A stretch of 64,000 nt of DNA from Magnetospirillum sp. 64-120 (GTDB taxonomy: Bacteria > Pseudomonadota > Alphaproteobacteria > Rhodospirillales > Magnetospirillaceae). Under the pieces are notes generated by a model, which saw only the letters and a list, made by a program, of their open reading frames with translations, did not search any database and was not told the DNA's origin. Of the stretch, positions 29,723 to 40,642 are shown piece by piece. Made by a program: the position numbers and the translations under genes. How positions within the stretch are numbered: position 1 is the stretch's first letter; every line of letters begins with the position of its first letter. The stretch is taken from contig MKVK01000019.1 of the NCBI GenBank assembly GCA_001898825.1, positions 145,955 through 209,954 on the forward strand, given 5' to 3'.

Positions 29723-29901
29723 GACTGTGGGGGGCGGAATCCGGAGAAAGAGCAGGTGAAACGCCTAACGGGTGGGCAGGGGGATATTTTTTCTGCTCAC
29801 GGAACGGGCTGGGCAAGCTTTGCCGAGAGACAGGGGCGGGGGGCGGCAGGAATTACCCGGCCCCCAAGGGGGAAGTGGCGGAATTCCGCGCTTCCACCTT
29901 A

Positions 29902-29917
29902 TGGCACGCAGCATGCA
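29902..29917 (+). promoter_or_regulatory. Sigma-54 promoter for the hook protein gene
   Basis: ATGGCACGCAGCATGCA has TGGCACG-N4-(A)TGC, with GG and GC exactly 10 bases apart. The transcript would begin near 29928, 40 bases before the hook ATG. Sigma-54 control of hook genes is known in Caulobacter, where FlbD is the activator. Confidence 0.75.
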
Positions 29918-29967
29918 GCGAAAGCATGCGCAGGATTTTGAAATTTTTTCCGGCAAGGAGGCTGGAG

Positions 29968-31893
29968 ATGCTTTGGGGTGCCATGAACAACGCCGTGCTG
30001 GGGATGAATGCCACCAGCTGGGAAATGAACACCATCAGCCAGAACATTTCCAACGTGAACACCACGGGGTTCAAGCGTAAGGAAACCCTGTTCAAGACGG
30101 TGATGTCGGAATCGAAGGCCAGCACCAACGTGTATGGCGGCAAGCTGAACGTCTTCGGCGTTAAGGTCGCCGACCGCAGCCACATCGCGGCGCAAGGCGT
30201 GATCACCGCGTCCACCCACACCACCGACCTGGCCATCAACGGCGAAGGCTTCTTCATGGTCGGCGCCCCTGACGCCACCACCACCGGCACCACCTATAGC
30301 AGCGGTCCGGGCGCCGCCTACAGCACCGACAACCCGTCCCAGGTGATGTATACCCGCGCCGGCAATTTCTACACGACGTCAGGCGCCAACGGCGAAGCCT
30401 ACTTCATGGCCAATGGCGGCAACTACCTGCTGGGCTGGATGCCCCAAGACGATGGCACCATCGACACCACCGGCGATCTGGTGCCGGTCTATTCCAAGCC
30501 CGACACTGTCATGGACGGGCGCGAAACCACCACCGCCACGGTGCGCGGCAACCTGCCGGCGTTCACCGAGTTGTCGCCCAGCCAGTTCACCACCACCCAG
30601 AACGTGGTCGATCCCAATACCGGCGACAGCGAGGAACTGACCCTGTCGTGGAGTCGGGTGGACGGCACCACCTGGACCATCACCCCCAGTCTGGACGCGA
30701 CGGTGGGAACCGCCAGCGGCACCATCACCGTGACCAGCGACGTCAATGGCGTCATCTACGAACCGGCCATCGGCGCCGACGGGGTGGGGTTGACCTGGAC
30801 TTCGGGCGCCCTGACCTCGACCCAAAGCCTGTTGGGCAGCACCAACACCTACACCTCGACCACCACCTTCGGCGATCCCAGCGGCACCCGGCAGACGGCG
30901 ACGCTGAACTGGACGCGGGTGTCGGGAAACTTGTGGGACGTTCAGGTTTCCATTCCCGCCGCGGTCGGCACCCTTGCCGACGACACCGTCCGGGTGGCCT
31001 TCGACGGCCAGGGGCGGATGATCTCGCCGTCCACCGGGTCGTTGCCCTTCGTGGTCAACTGGGACGCGGCTTACGACACCACGGATTCCACCAAGATCGA
31101 CAGCGAGGTGTCGCTTTATGCCGGCAACGACCTGCCGCCCAATTCGCTGAAGCGGCCGGACATCCACGTGGAAAAGCTGTCCACCCAGGTTTGGGACAGC
31201 AACTTCCAAAGCCACGACGTCACCTTGGCGTTCGAGCGAACCGGCCCCAACGAATGGTACATGCACACCTACAGTACCGATTCGGGCTATCCCGACACGC
31301 CGGCCGCTCCCAAGCAGGTCACCTTCACCGCGGCGGGAAGGCTGGATGCCGCCGGCGACAACACCTACACCTCGGATTGGGGGTGGACCGACACGGTGAC
31401 CGACGGCACCGGGGCCGACAAGACGGTGACGGCCATGGACGGAACCGCCACCGTGGAATTCGACTTCAGTCAGCTGACCCAGTACGACGCCAGCCAGACC
31501 CTGGGATCCATCGATCAGAACGGTTACGGCAAGGGCTCGCTGATCAGCGCCTATTTCAACGACCGGGGCGAATATATCGGCCAGTACACCAACGGCGAGA
31601 CCAACAAGCTGTTCAAGGTCGGCATCGCCCAGTTCACCGCCGAGAATTCGCTGGAAAACATCAGCGGCACCTTGTTCCGCCGCACGCTGGAAGCGGGCGA
31701 CGTCACCGTCAGCGGTGTGGACGAAGCCCAAGGGGCGGTCAGTCTGGCGACGTCGTCGCTGGAAGGATCCAACGTTGACATCGGCGAAGAGTTCACCCGC
31801 ATGATCGTCACGCAAAAGGCCTATTCCACCAACGCCACGGTGTTCAAGACCGCCGACGAGATGACCACGGTGGCCCGCGACCTGAAGGCTTAA
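29968..31893 (+). CDS. flgE: Flagellar hook protein FlgE (long form)
   Basis: A 641-residue hook/rod-type flagellar protein. The N-terminal rod-family motif is SQNISNVNTTGFKRKETLFKT, followed by TTDLAINGEGFFMV and YTRAGNF. The C-terminal SNVDIGEEFTRMIVTQKAYSTNATVFKTADEM is the FlgE-type coiled-coil end. The middle is long and threonine-rich and contains three related strands (LSWSRVDGTTWTI, LNWTRVSGNLWDV, LAFERTGPNEWYM). ATG 29968 follows AAGGAG by 7 bases. It is exported by the flagellar apparatus and needs no signal peptide. It stands alone, away from any flagellar cluster in this window, with its own sigma-54 promoter. Confidence 0.88.
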   Translation: MLWGAMNNAVLGMNATSWEMNTISQNISNVNTTGFKRKETLFKTVMSESKASTNVYGGKLNVFGVKVADRSHIAAQGVITASTHTTDLAINGEGFFMVGAPDATTTGTTYSSGPGAAYSTDNPSQVMYTRAGNFYTTSGANGEAYFMANGGNYLLGWMPQDDGTIDTTGDLVPVYSKPDTVMDGRETTTATVRGNLPAFTELSPSQFTTTQNVVDPNTGDSEELTLSWSRVDGTTWTITPSLDATVGTASGTITVTSDVNGVIYEPAIGADGVGLTWTSGALTSTQSLLGSTNTYTSTTTFGDPSGTRQTATLNWTRVSGNLWDVQVSIPAAVGTLADDTVRVAFDGQGRMISPSTGSLPFVVNWDAAYDTTDSTKIDSEVSLYAGNDLPPNSLKRPDIHVEKLSTQVWDSNFQSHDVTLAFERTGPNEWYMHTYSTDSGYPDTPAAPKQVTFTAAGRLDAAGDNTYTSDWGWTDTVTDGTGADKTVTAMDGTATVEFDFSQLTQYDASQTLGSIDQNGYGKGSLISAYFNDRGEYIGQYTNGETNKLFKVGIAQFTAENSLENISGTLFRRTLEAGDVTVSGVDEAQGAVSLATSSLEGSNVDIGEEFTRMIVTQKAYSTNATVFKTADEMTTVARDLKA

Positions 31894-32078
31894 CAGGTTC
31901 CGAAACAGTCAGATATGACGGCCTCCACCTATTGCTGATCCGCTGCCGCCACTTGGACCCTGGGGCAATCTCGAGGATAATGGCGGTTGTAAGCGAAAAA
32001 TCGCATCCAGACCACGTCGATGCCCACGGATACAGGCATGCGGCAGTCGTGCGAGAATGGAGCCGTCTTAAGGTGGTT

Positions 32079-32579
32079 TCAACCGAACAATTTTTCCACC
32101 AATTGAGACATGGTCTTGACGACCTCGAACTTTCCCTTGGCGAGGTCTCTTAGGTTCGGTCGTTCCGTCTTCACACCGTCTTTGTTGCCTTTTGTATGTT
32201 TGGTGATGGGGTAGTCTAAGATAGACGGCAGTGGATTCCCCGGTAGGCTGCCAAACCATCGGAATGGGCCAATCTGGATTGTGTTCTCGTCAAGTTCAGT
32301 CCAGACCACACACCCTGAGGGTTTTTCCATCAGCTTAACGTTGACGCTTTGCTTCGCTGTTTTCGCGGTCGAAACCGAGGACTTTAACTGGATGTGACGG
32401 ACGATGGTCCCGACGCCGATCACCAGATCGTACCCGGCGTTGTCAACCTCGGAGCGCAGCACTTCTGGATCATGTATGCCGCGTTTCCAGAGTTCACGTA
32501 AAATGTCGGCAAGGAATAGATGCTCAATAAGTCGCTCACGGGCCGACGAGTTCACATAATGTTTCGCTGGGTCATTCAT
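32079..32579 (-). CDS. Putative PD-(D/E)XK-type nuclease-like protein
   Basis: A 166-residue protein of lower GC content and mixed codon use unlike its neighbours, suggesting transfer. The segment E44-V-D46-N-A-G-Y-D51-L-V-I followed by HIQ64-L-K66-SS fits the catalytic core of PD-(D/E)XK enzymes in the variant D...QxK form, as in some Mrr-like or DUF4365-like proteins. The remainder (CVVWTELDENTIQIGPFRWFG) would continue the sheet. It shares one base with the chemoreceptor stop (TGATG), so it may be translated by re-initiation. The function (DNA defence, repair or none) is unknown. The fold call comes from motif reading only. Confidence 0.55.
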   Translation of the reverse strand: MNDPAKHYVNSSARERLIEHLFLADILRELWKRGIHDPEVLRSEVDNAGYDLVIGVGTIVRHIQLKSSVSTAKTAKQSVNVKLMEKPSGCVVWTELDENTIQIGPFRWFGSLPGNPLPSILDYPITKHTKGNKDGVKTERPNLRDLAKGKFEVVKTMSQLVEKLFG

Positions 32580-34018
32580 CAGCTAAGCGTCCGCAGCCGT
32601 TCCAGATAGGAATCCACCTCGCGGCGCATGTGGTCGGCCTTGATGGCCAAGGCGTCGGCCGATTGGTTCAGTTCGCCGGCGGCCGAGGCGGACACTCCCA
32701 GCGCCTCGATGGCGCTGTTCACCGAACTGGTCACCGCCTTGGCTCCCGACGCCGCTTCGCCCACGTGTTCGGCGATGGTGGCGGTGGCCTGGGTCTGGGT
32801 TTCCACCGACTGACGGACTTCGGCGGCCACCTGGTTGATGCCCGATACCGCGTTGACCGTATTGGCGATGGTGTCGGCGGCCTTGTTGGTGGCGGCGACC
32901 GCTTCGCCGACGCTGGCGGCGATGTCGTGGGTGGCGGTGCTGGTCTGTTCCGACAGCTTCTTGATTTCCTGGGCGACCACGGCGAAGCCGCGGCCGGCGG
33001 CACCGGCGCGCGCCGCTTCGATGGTGGCGTTCAGCGCCAGCATGCGGGTTTGGCGGGCGATGGTGTCGATGGTTTCGCCGATGCGGCCGATGCGCGACGC
33101 CACCCCCAGCAGCGACTGCATGGCCTCGCTGGTGGCGTTGGCGGCCTGGGCGGCGTCGCTGGCGGCGTCCGAGGTGCGCACCACGTTGCCCAGGATATGC
33201 TGGATCGAACCGGCCAGTTCGGCTGAATTGGTCGAGATGTTCTGCACCGAGAACGAGGCTTCCTCGGCTGCGGCGGCCATGTTGACGGTTTCGTAATCCA
33301 TGTGCGACAGGCGTTGCAGCATCTGCGACGAATTGGCCTTCAAGGTCGCCGCCATGGCCCCCACTTCGTCCACCACGCCCTTGATGGACTTTTCGAAGCC
33401 CTGGGCCAGTTCGGTGACCATGCGGGCGCGGGTCTGCTTGGCCGCCTCGAAATAATCGTGGGTGACCAGCGAGACGTCCAGCTGGCTGGCCCGTCCCACC
33501 GCCGCGGCCAGGTCGTCGAAGCGGCGGTGGCCGCGCAGCAGGGTCATGGCCTGGTCGCAGGCATGGGTGGCCATGGACTGGTACCATGACGCGCCCAGAT
33601 CCAGATAAGCCAGCATGAAGCCCAATTGCTGGGCGGTGGCGATGTAGTCGGCGGTGAACTCGGCGCGGAACAGCCGCGACCAGTGCTCGACCAGGGCGCC
33701 CTTCAGGGTGGCGCCGGCCTCGCCGTTCATCTTTTCGCCGAAGGGCGGCGTGCGCTGGACCCAGTCGGACGCGATGGCGACGATCTGTTCGACGTTGGCC
33801 ACCACTTTCGGGCCGGCTTCGGCGATCAGGGCCTGGGCGCCGGCATCGACGCGGAACAGTTCCAGATACTGGCTCACCCGCTCGGTCATGCTCATGCCCT
33901 GGGGGGCGCTGGCTGCGGCAGGTTCGTCGTCGTCGTCGAAGAACAGGTCCGTCCCGGCGGTCGAAGCGGCGGCCGCTGGCGGCGGGGTGTCGTCGAACAG
34001 TTCGAAATCGTCGCTCAT
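32579..34018 (-). CDS. Cytoplasmic chemoreceptor with a degenerate globin-like sensor
   Basis: A 479-residue methyl-accepting protein with no membrane helix. The N-terminus is acidic with two related stretches (DDFELFDD and [10 protein letters not shown]). Residues about 45-190 look like a protoglobin sensor ([20 protein letters not shown] ... [11 protein letters not shown]). The residue aligned with the proximal heme histidine of HemAT-type sensors is Leu136 ([12 protein letters not shown]), so heme binding may be lost. Residues 200-479 form the signalling coiled coil with hairpin tip [23 protein letters not shown]. It would work through CheA and CheW in the cytoplasm. The next gene, nuclease-like, overlaps its stop by one base. 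Confidence 0.85.
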   Translation of the reverse strand: MSDDFELFDDTPPPAAAASTAGTDLFFDDDDEPAAASAPQGMSMTERVSQYLELFRVDAGAQALIAEAGPKVVANVEQIVAIASDWVQRTPPFGEKMNGEAGATLKGALVEHWSRLFRAEFTADYIATAQQLGFMLAYLDLGASWYQSMATHACDQAMTLLRGHRRFDDLAAAVGRASQLDVSLVTHDYFEAAKQTRARMVTELAQGFEKSIKGVVDEVGAMAATLKANSSQMLQRLSHMDYETVNMAAAAEEASFSVQNISTNSAELAGSIQHILGNVVRTSDAASDAAQAANATSEAMQSLLGVASRIGRIGETIDTIARQTRMLALNATIEAARAGAAGRGFAVVAQEIKKLSEQTSTATHDIAASVGEAVAATNKAADTIANTVNAVSGINQVAAEVRQSVETQTQATATIAEHVGEAASGAKAVTSSVNSAIEALGVSASAAGELNQSADALAIKADHMRREVDSYLERLRTLS

Positions 34019-34449
34019 GTGATCCGGCTATGATTGATCGGTGAAAACCCCCGGTCGACAACAGCGCGGCGGCACGTGCCCCAATGCCCCCACACCGAGT
34101 GCCATGCAGAAAAGCATAAGTGCGGGTGCGATCAAAATAGAATAACCGGATAGGGGTCATGCATCAGAATGATTTCAAATATGAGCCGACCCCCGTGCGG
34201 GTAGGAACGGCCCGTCCGACGGGGCGGGGGCGGGTTGGAACAGTTCCATAGATTCGGCAAGGAGTGGAAAACAGGTGCAGGCCGGGCTTGGAACTGGACG
34301 CGGAATGCCGTATGAAGTCTGCTTCGCTTCGGCCGGATGGGCGTAACCATCCGCCGAATGGCATGCGGTCGCGTCCGTGTGCCGGGGGATAACATGCAAG
34401 GCGCGCTGGTGGTGACAACCGGTCGGCGTGTAAGGGAACCGAGTATACA
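34019..34449. other. 431-base region upstream of gltB
   Basis: This divergent region between the chemoreceptor and gltB has no credible gene. It carries a sigma-70-like promoter (34288-34316) and a leader of about 120 bases. I saw no sigma-54 site, no riboswitch and no terminator-like attenuator. Confidence 0.5.
34288..34316 (+). promoter_or_regulatory. Sigma-70-like promoter for gltBD
   Basis: TTGGAA and TATGAA are separated by exactly 17 bases. The predicted start is near 34323, leaving a leader of about 127 bases before the gltB ATG at 34450. Confidence 0.45.
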
Positions 34450-37400
34450 ATGAGCGGATTGCCTGAGGTGCAGGGACTTTACGACCCGCGTTATGAACAC
34501 GACGCCTGCGGTGTCGGCTTCATCGCCGATATCAAGAACCGCAAGTCGCACGAGATCATCCAGCAGGGTCTTGAGATTCTTAAAAATCTCACGCATCGCG
34601 GTGCCGTCGGCGCCGATCCGCTGGCCGGTGACGGTGCCGGCATCCTGATCCAGCTGCCCGATGCCTTTTTGCGCACCGAAGCCGCCAAGCTGGGCATCGT
34701 GCTGCCGTCGGAAGGCTCTTACGCCGCCGGTACGGTCTTCCTGCCGCAGGACCCTGGCCTGCGTTCCGCCTGCGTCGCCCTGGTCGACAAGCTGATCAAG
34801 GATGAAGGCCAGATTCTGCTGGGCTGGCGCGACGTTCCCACCGACGGTTCCGGCCTGGGCGAGACGGTCAAGCCCACCGAGCCCTTCGTCCGCATGGTCT
34901 TCGTCGCCAAGGGCGCCAACTGCGCCGACCAACAGGCGTTCGAACGCAAGCTGTTCGTCATCCGCAAGCAGGCGGAAAACGCCGTGCCCAAGGGCGCCGA
35001 GCGTGATTTCTACATCCCCAGCCTGTCGTCGCGCACCATCGTCTACAAAGGCATGCTGCTGGCCGACCAGGTGGGCAGCTACTACAAGGATCTGAGCGAC
35101 CCCTTGATGGTGTCGGCCCTGGCCCTGGTGCACCAGCGCTTCTCGACCAACACCTTCCCGTCCTGGCGTCTGGCCCATCCGTTCCGCATGATCAGCCATA
35201 ACGGCGAGATCAATACGCTGCGCGGCAACGTCAACTGGATGAACGCGCGGCGCAAGGCCATGAGCAGCCCGGTCTTCGGACCCGACCTGGAAAAGCTGTT
35301 CCCGCTGATCGCCGAAGGACAAAGCGACACCGCCTGCTTCGACAACGCCCTGGAACTGCTGGTTCTGGGCGGCTATCCCATGCATCACGCCATGATGATG
35401 CTGGTGCCCGAAGCCTGGGCCGGCAATCCGTTGATGGATGAAAAGCGCCGCGCCTTCTACGAATACCATGCCGCCCTGATGGAACCCTGGGATGGCCCCG
35501 CTGCCCTGTGCTTCACCGACGGCCGCCAGATCGGCGCCACCTTGGACCGCAACGGCCTGCGCCCCGCCCGCTATCTGATCACCGAAGACGACAAGATCAT
35601 GATGGCGTCCGAAATGGGCGTGCTTTCGTTCGCCGAGGACAAGATCGTCAAGAAGTGGCGTCTGCAGCCCGGCAAGATGCTGCTGATCGACCTGGAAAAG
35701 GGCCGTCTGATCGACGACGCCGAGATCAAGGAAGACCTGGCCAAGGCCAAGCCCTACCAGCAATGGCTGGACGAGGCCCAGGTGGTTCTGGAAGACCTGA
35801 AGATCGATGTCGAGCCCAAGGGCTTCGACGGCGACACTCTGCTGAAGCGTCAGCAGGTGTTCGGCTATACCCAGGAAGACCTGAAGTTCCTGATGCAGCC
35901 CATGGCGGTGACCGGTCAGGAAGCCATCGGCTCCATGGGCACCGACACCCCCATCGCGGTGCTGTCGGACAAGCCCAAGAACCTGTTCGGGTATTTCAAG
36001 CAGCTGTTCGCCCAGGTGACCAACCCGCCCATCGATTCCATCCGCGAGGAATCGGTGATGAGCCTGGTCAGCCTGATCGGCCCGCGCCCCAACCTGCTGG
36101 CCATGGAACACGGCGCCGAAAGCAAGCGTCTGGAAGTCAAGCAGCCGATCCTGACCAACGAAGACCTGGAAAAGATCCGCCGCATCGAGAACGTGCCCGG
36201 TTCCGGCTTCAAGTCGCTGACGCTCGACATCACCTGGGCCGCCTCGGAAGGCGCCGCCGGCATGGAAAAGGCGGTCGCCGCCCTGTGCCAGCTGGCCCAG
36301 ACCAAGGTGGCCGACGGCTACAACATCCTGATCCTGTCCGACCGCAAGGTCGGCCCCGACCGTATCCCCATGCCGTCGCTGCTGGCGGTGTCGGCGGTGC
36401 ACCATCACCTGATCCGTGAAGGTCTGCGCACCCAGGTCGGTCTGGTGATGGAAACCGGCGAAGCCCGCGAAGTCCACCAGATGTGCTGTCTGGCCGGCTA
36501 TGGCGCCGAGGCCATTAACCCCTATCTGGCCTTCGAGACGCTGGAAGCCATGCGTCCGACCCTGCCGGAAAAGCTGGAAGCCTATGAAGTGCAAAAGCGC
36601 TTCATCAAGGCCACCGACAAGGCCATCTTGAAGGTGATGGCCAAGATGGGCATCTCGACCTACCAGTCCTATTGCGGCGCCCAGATTTTCGACGCCGTCG
36701 GCCTGGCCCAGGGCTTCGTCGACACCTATTTCGCCGGCACCGCCAGCCGCATCGGCGGCGTCGGGCTGAAGGAAGTGGCCGAGGAATCGGTGCGTCGTCA
36801 CCAGTTGGCCTATTCCGACGCCCCCATCTACAAGAACGCTTTGGACGTGGGCGGCGAATACGCTTGGCGCAACCGTGGCGAGGAACATGCCTGGACCAGC
36901 GAAAGCATCCAGGCCATCCAGCACGCCGTGCGTACCAATTCCTACGAGACCTTCAAGGATTTCTCGCGCCAGATCGACGACCAGACCAAGCGTCTTTTGA
37001 CCCTGCGCGGCCTGTTCGACATCAAGTCCACCGGCAATGGTGTGCCGCTGGAAGAAGTCGAGCCGGCCTCGGAGATCGTCAAGCGCTTCGTCACCGGCGC
37101 CATGTCGTTCGGTTCGATCTCGTGGGAAGCCCACACCACGCTCGCCATCGCCATGAACCGCATCGGCGGCAAGTCCAACACTGGTGAAGGCGGCGAACTG
37201 GCCGAACGCTTCGTGCCCATGGCCAACGGCGATTCCATGCGCTCGGCCATCAAGCAGGTGGCGTCGGGCCGTTTCGGCGTCACCACCGAATATCTGGTCA
37301 ACGCCGACGACATCCAGATCAAGATGGCCCAGGGCGCCAAGCCCGGTGAAGGCGGCCAGCTGCCCGGCCACAAGGTGGACGAGAACATCGCCAAGGTGCG

Positions 37401-39045
37401 TCACTCGACCCCCGGTGTCGGCCTGATCAGCCCGCCGCCCCACCACGACATCTATTCCATCGAAGACTTGGCCCAGCTGATCTTCGACATGAAGAACGTC
37501 AACCCCAGGGCCCGTATCTCGGTCAAGCTGGTCTCGGAAGTCGGCGTCGGCACCGTCGCCGCCGGCGTCACCAAGGCCAAGGCCGACCACGTGACCATTT
37601 CCGGCTTCGACGGCGGCACCGGCGCTTCGCCGCTGACCTCCATCAAGCATGCTGGCTCGCCGTGGGAAATCGGTCTGGCCGAAACCCATCAGACCCTGGT
37701 GCTGAACGGTTTGCGCAAGCGCGTCGCCGTTCAGGTGGACGGTGCGTTGCGCACCGGCCGCGACGTGGTCATCGGGGCGCTGCTGGGGGCCGACGAATTC
37801 GGCTTCGCCACCGCGCCGTTGATCGCGGCGGGCTGCATCATGATGCGCAAGTGCCATCTGAACACCTGCCCGGTGGGCGTGGCGACGCAAGACCCGGAAC
37901 TGCGCAAGCGGTTCAAGGGCCAGCCCGAACACGTCATCAACTACTTCTTCTTCATCGCCGAGGAAGTGCGCGAGTGGATGGCTAAGCTGGGCTTCCGCAC
38001 CATTCAGGAAATGATCGGCCGCTCCGACCTGTTGGACGTCAACAAGGCGGTGGACCATTGGAAGGCGCAAGGCCTGGACTTCACCCGCCTGTTCCACAAG
38101 GTGGAAACCAGCGAGCCGGTCTATAATTGCGAAACCCAGGACCACGAAATCGACAACGTCCTGGACCGCAAGCTGATCGCCCAAGCCCGCAATGCCATCG
38201 ACACCAAGGAACCGGTGCGCATCGAGACCGAGATCCACAACTATGACCGCACCGCCGGCGCCATGCTGGGCGGCGAAGTGGCCAAGAAGTGGGGCCATGC
38301 CGGTCTGGCCGAGGACACCATCCACGTCAAGCTGAACGGCACTTCCGGTCAGTCCTTCGGCGCGTTCGCCGCCAAGGGCATGACCATGGAACTGGAAGGC
38401 GAAGGCAACGATTACGTCGGCAAGGGCCTGTCGGGCGGCAAGATCATCATCTATCCGCCGAAGATCTCGAAGATCGTCGCCGAGGACAACATCATCGTCG
38501 GCAACACCGTGCTGTACGGCGCTATCGAGGGTGAGTGCTATTTCCGCGGTGTCGGCGGCGAACGCTTCGCCGTCCGCAACTCGGGCGCCATCGCGGTGGT
38601 CGAAGGCGTGGGTGACCACGGCTGCGAATACATGACCGGCGGCGTGGTGCTGGTCATCGGCCCGACCGGACGCAACTTCGCCGCCGGCATGTCGGGCGGT
38701 GTGGCTTATGTCCTGGACGAAGCCGGCGACTTCGCCAAGCGCTGCAACCTGGCCATGGTCGACCTGGAACCGGTTCAGGCCGAAGAAGACGCCATGGAAA
38801 AGCACGAAGGCATGACCAACGACCTGGAGGCCCACGGCCTGGTCGACGTCATGGACGACATGACCCGGGGCGACGCCGACCGTATCCAGGCGTTGCTGCG
38901 CAATCATGCCCATTACACCGGGTCCAAGCGGGCCCATGAAATTCTGCTGAATTGGGAATATTACATGCCCAAGTTCGTCAAGGTCATGCCGGTGGACTAC
39001 CGCCGGGCGCTGCAGGAAATGCAAAAGAAGGCGGGGGGGCGCTAA
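34450..39045 (+). CDS. gltB: Glutamate synthase (NADPH) large subunit
   Basis: GltB makes glutamate from 2-oxoglutarate and glutamine ammonia; with glutamine synthetase it is the main ammonium assimilation route. The 1531-residue product has the class II amidotransferase domain with nucleophile Cys20 ([13 protein letters not shown]), exposed after removal of a short propeptide. The central FMN/2-oxoglutarate domain includes [20 protein letters not shown] and [15 protein letters not shown], and the Fe-S motif is [19 protein letters not shown]. The C-terminal beta-helix reads [16 protein letters not shown]. The gltD start follows the stop by one base. Confidence 0.98.
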   Translation: MSGLPEVQGLYDPRYEHDACGVGFIADIKNRKSHEIIQQGLEILKNLTHRGAVGADPLAGDGAGILIQLPDAFLRTEAAKLGIVLPSEGSYAAGTVFLPQDPGLRSACVALVDKLIKDEGQILLGWRDVPTDGSGLGETVKPTEPFVRMVFVAKGANCADQQAFERKLFVIRKQAENAVPKGAERDFYIPSLSSRTIVYKGMLLADQVGSYYKDLSDPLMVSALALVHQRFSTNTFPSWRLAHPFRMISHNGEINTLRGNVNWMNARRKAMSSPVFGPDLEKLFPLIAEGQSDTACFDNALELLVLGGYPMHHAMMMLVPEAWAGNPLMDEKRRAFYEYHAALMEPWDGPAALCFTDGRQIGATLDRNGLRPARYLITEDDKIMMASEMGVLSFAEDKIVKKWRLQPGKMLLIDLEKGRLIDDAEIKEDLAKAKPYQQWLDEAQVVLEDLKIDVEPKGFDGDTLLKRQQVFGYTQEDLKFLMQPMAVTGQEAIGSMGTDTPIAVLSDKPKNLFGYFKQLFAQVTNPPIDSIREESVMSLVSLIGPRPNLLAMEHGAESKRLEVKQPILTNEDLEKIRRIENVPGSGFKSLTLDITWAASEGAAGMEKAVAALCQLAQTKVADGYNILILSDRKVGPDRIPMPSLLAVSAVHHHLIREGLRTQVGLVMETGEAREVHQMCCLAGYGAEAINPYLAFETLEAMRPTLPEKLEAYEVQKRFIKATDKAILKVMAKMGISTYQSYCGAQIFDAVGLAQGFVDTYFAGTASRIGGVGLKEVAEESVRRHQLAYSDAPIYKNALDVGGEYAWRNRGEEHAWTSESIQAIQHAVRTNSYETFKDFSRQIDDQTKRLLTLRGLFDIKSTGNGVPLEEVEPASEIVKRFVTGAMSFGSISWEAHTTLAIAMNRIGGKSNTGEGGELAERFVPMANGDSMRSAIKQVASGRFGVTTEYLVNADDIQIKMAQGAKPGEGGQLPGHKVDENIAKVRHSTPGVGLISPPPHHDIYSIEDLAQLIFDMKNVNPRARISVKLVSEVGVGTVAAGVTKAKADHVTISGFDGGTGASPLTSIKHAGSPWEIGLAETHQTLVLNGLRKRVAVQVDGALRTGRDVVIGALLGADEFGFATAPLIAAGCIMMRKCHLNTCPVGVATQDPELRKRFKGQPEHVINYFFFIAEEVREWMAKLGFRTIQEMIGRSDLLDVNKAVDHWKAQGLDFTRLFHKVETSEPVYNCETQDHEIDNVLDRKLIAQARNAIDTKEPVRIETEIHNYDRTAGAMLGGEVAKKWGHAGLAEDTIHVKLNGTSGQSFGAFAAKGMTMELEGEGNDYVGKGLSGGKIIIYPPKISKIVAEDNIIVGNTVLYGAIEGECYFRGVGGERFAVRNSGAIAVVEGVGDHGCEYMTGGVVLVIGPTGRNFAAGMSGGVAYVLDEAGDFAKRCNLAMVDLEPVQAEEDAMEKHEGMTNDLEAHGLVDVMDDMTRGDADRIQALLRNHAHYTGSKRAHEILLNWEYYMPKFVKVMPVDYRRALQEMQKKAGGR

Positions 39046-39046
39046 G

Positions 39047-40459
39047 ATGGGCAAGGCCACCGGCTTCAAGGAATTCCCCCGCCAGACCCCCGGCTATGAA
39101 AAGCCGGAAGCGCGGGTGAAGCACTACAACGAGTTCACCAAGCCCCTGTCCAACGACGAATTGGCCAAGCAGGGCGCGCGCTGCATGGATTGCGGCGTCC
39201 CGTTCTGCCATCAGGGCTGCCCGGTGAATAACATCATCCCCGACTGGAACGACCTAGTCTATCGTGACCGCTGGGCCGAAGCCATCGAGGTGCTGCATTC
39301 CACCAACAACTTCCCGGAATTCACCGGCCGCATTTGCCCCGCGCCGTGCGAGGCGTCGTGCACCCTGAACCTGGAAGACATCCCGGTGGCCATCAAGACC
39401 ATCGAACACGCCATCGTCGAGCGTGCCTTCGCCGATGGTCTGGTCAAGCCGGAAACCCCCAAGCCCGCCACCGGCAAGAAGGTGGCGGTCGTGGGCGCCG
39501 GCCCCGCCGGTCTGGCCGCCGCCCAGCAGTTGGCCCGCGCCGGGCACGCAGTGGTGCTGTTCGAAAAGAACGCCTATGTGGGCGGTCTGCTGCGTTATGG
39601 CATCCCCGACTTCAAACTGGAAAAGACCGTCATCGAACGCCGCGTCGCCCAGATGAAGGCGGAAGGGGTGGAAATCCGCACCAACGCCCATGTGGGCGTC
39701 ACCGTGCCGGTTGCCGAACTGAACGCCTTTGACGCCGTGGTGTTGACCGGCGGTTCGGAAAAGCCGCGCGATCTGCCGGTGCCGGGCCGCGAACTGGCCG
39801 GCGTGCATTTCGCCATGGACTTCCTGACCCAGCAGAACCGTCGGGTTTCGGGCGAGGCTTTCGACGCCGCCGATATCCTGGCCACCGGCAAGAAGGTCGT
39901 GGTCATCGGTGGTGGCGACACCGGTGCTGACTGTGTCGGCACCTCGAACCGCCAAGGCGCCGCGTCCATCACCCAGATCGAAATCATGGGCAAGCCGCCG
40001 GTGATGGAAGACAAGCTGGTGACTTGGCCGAAATGGCCCAACAAGCTGCGCACCTCGTCGTCGCACGACGAAGGCTGCGACCGCCGCTGGTCGGTGGCGA
40101 CGCAATCCTTCTTCGGTGAAGGCGGCGTGCTGAAGGGCCTGAACTGCGTCCAGGTGGACGCCAAGTTCCAGCCGGTGCCGGGCACCGAATTCACCCTGGA
40201 AGCCGATCTGGTGCTGCTGGCCATGGGCTTCGTCCATCCGGTGCACGAAGGTCTGGTGGATGGCTTGGGCCTGGAAAAGGACGCCCGCGGCAACGTCAAG
40301 GCTGACACCGTCAAGTACCAGACCTCGAACCCCAAGGTGTTCGCCGCCGGTGACATCCGTCGCGGGCAAAGCCTGGTGGTGTGGGCCATCCGCGAAGGCC
40401 GTCAGGCGGCCCGGGCGGTGGACGAGTTCCTGATGGGCAGCAGCACCCTGCCGCGCTGA
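39047..40459 (+). CDS. gltD: Glutamate synthase (NADPH) small subunit
   Basis: GltD passes electrons from NADPH to GltB through FAD and Fe-S centres. The 470-residue protein has two Fe-S cysteine sets ([17 protein letters not shown] and CPAPCEASC), an FAD-binding [13 protein letters not shown] and an NADPH-binding [14 protein letters not shown] 39047 is one base after the gltB stop. The pair ends at a strong terminator (40477-40508). Confidence 0.98.
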   Translation: MGKATGFKEFPRQTPGYEKPEARVKHYNEFTKPLSNDELAKQGARCMDCGVPFCHQGCPVNNIIPDWNDLVYRDRWAEAIEVLHSTNNFPEFTGRICPAPCEASCTLNLEDIPVAIKTIEHAIVERAFADGLVKPETPKPATGKKVAVVGAGPAGLAAAQQLARAGHAVVLFEKNAYVGGLLRYGIPDFKLEKTVIERRVAQMKAEGVEIRTNAHVGVTVPVAELNAFDAVVLTGGSEKPRDLPVPGRELAGVHFAMDFLTQQNRRVSGEAFDAADILATGKKVVVIGGGDTGADCVGTSNRQGAASITQIEIMGKPPVMEDKLVTWPKWPNKLRTSSSHDEGCDRRWSVATQSFFGEGGVLKGLNCVQVDAKFQPVPGTEFTLEADLVLLAMGFVHPVHEGLVDGLGLEKDARGNVKADTVKYQTSNPKVFAAGDIRRGQSLVVWAIREGRQAARAVDEFLMGSSTLPR

Positions 40460-40476
40460 TCCCGCCTTTATTGTTC

Positions 40477-40508
40477 AAAAGGGCCGTCGGGAAACCGGCG
40501 GCCCTTTT
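40477..40508 (+). terminator. Intrinsic terminator of gltBD
   Basis: AAAAGGGCCGTCGG and CCGGCGGCCCTTTT form a 14-bp stem with one G-T pair and a GAAA tetraloop, followed by a T run. It lies 17 bases after the gltD stop. Confidence 0.85.
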
Positions 40509-40642
40509 TGTTTGCGTCGCAGCGATATTTAATCCTGTGCGGAAAAGTCTGGATTTATCGCCATATCGCCGTCTATAAAAAACGAACACTTGTTTTATAA
40601 CGGGATGGATAACCCGAGACAGGAACGGCGCACGAGGAAGAC

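Noticed and set aside
31932-32153. A 73-codon plus-strand ORF after the hook gene
   Set aside because: No ribosome site, odd composition, and it overlaps the end of the nuclease-like gene; not supported.
34164-34450. Minus-strand ORFs in the gltB leader
   Set aside because: They overlap each other in different frames, lack ribosome sites, and cover the likely gltB promoter.
34132-39069. A very long open frame (about 1645 codons) on the minus strand opposite gltB
   Set aside because: It mirrors gltB codon structure, is rich in His, Gln, Gly and Ala, and has no recognisable motif or ribosome site. It is a GC-driven shadow frame.
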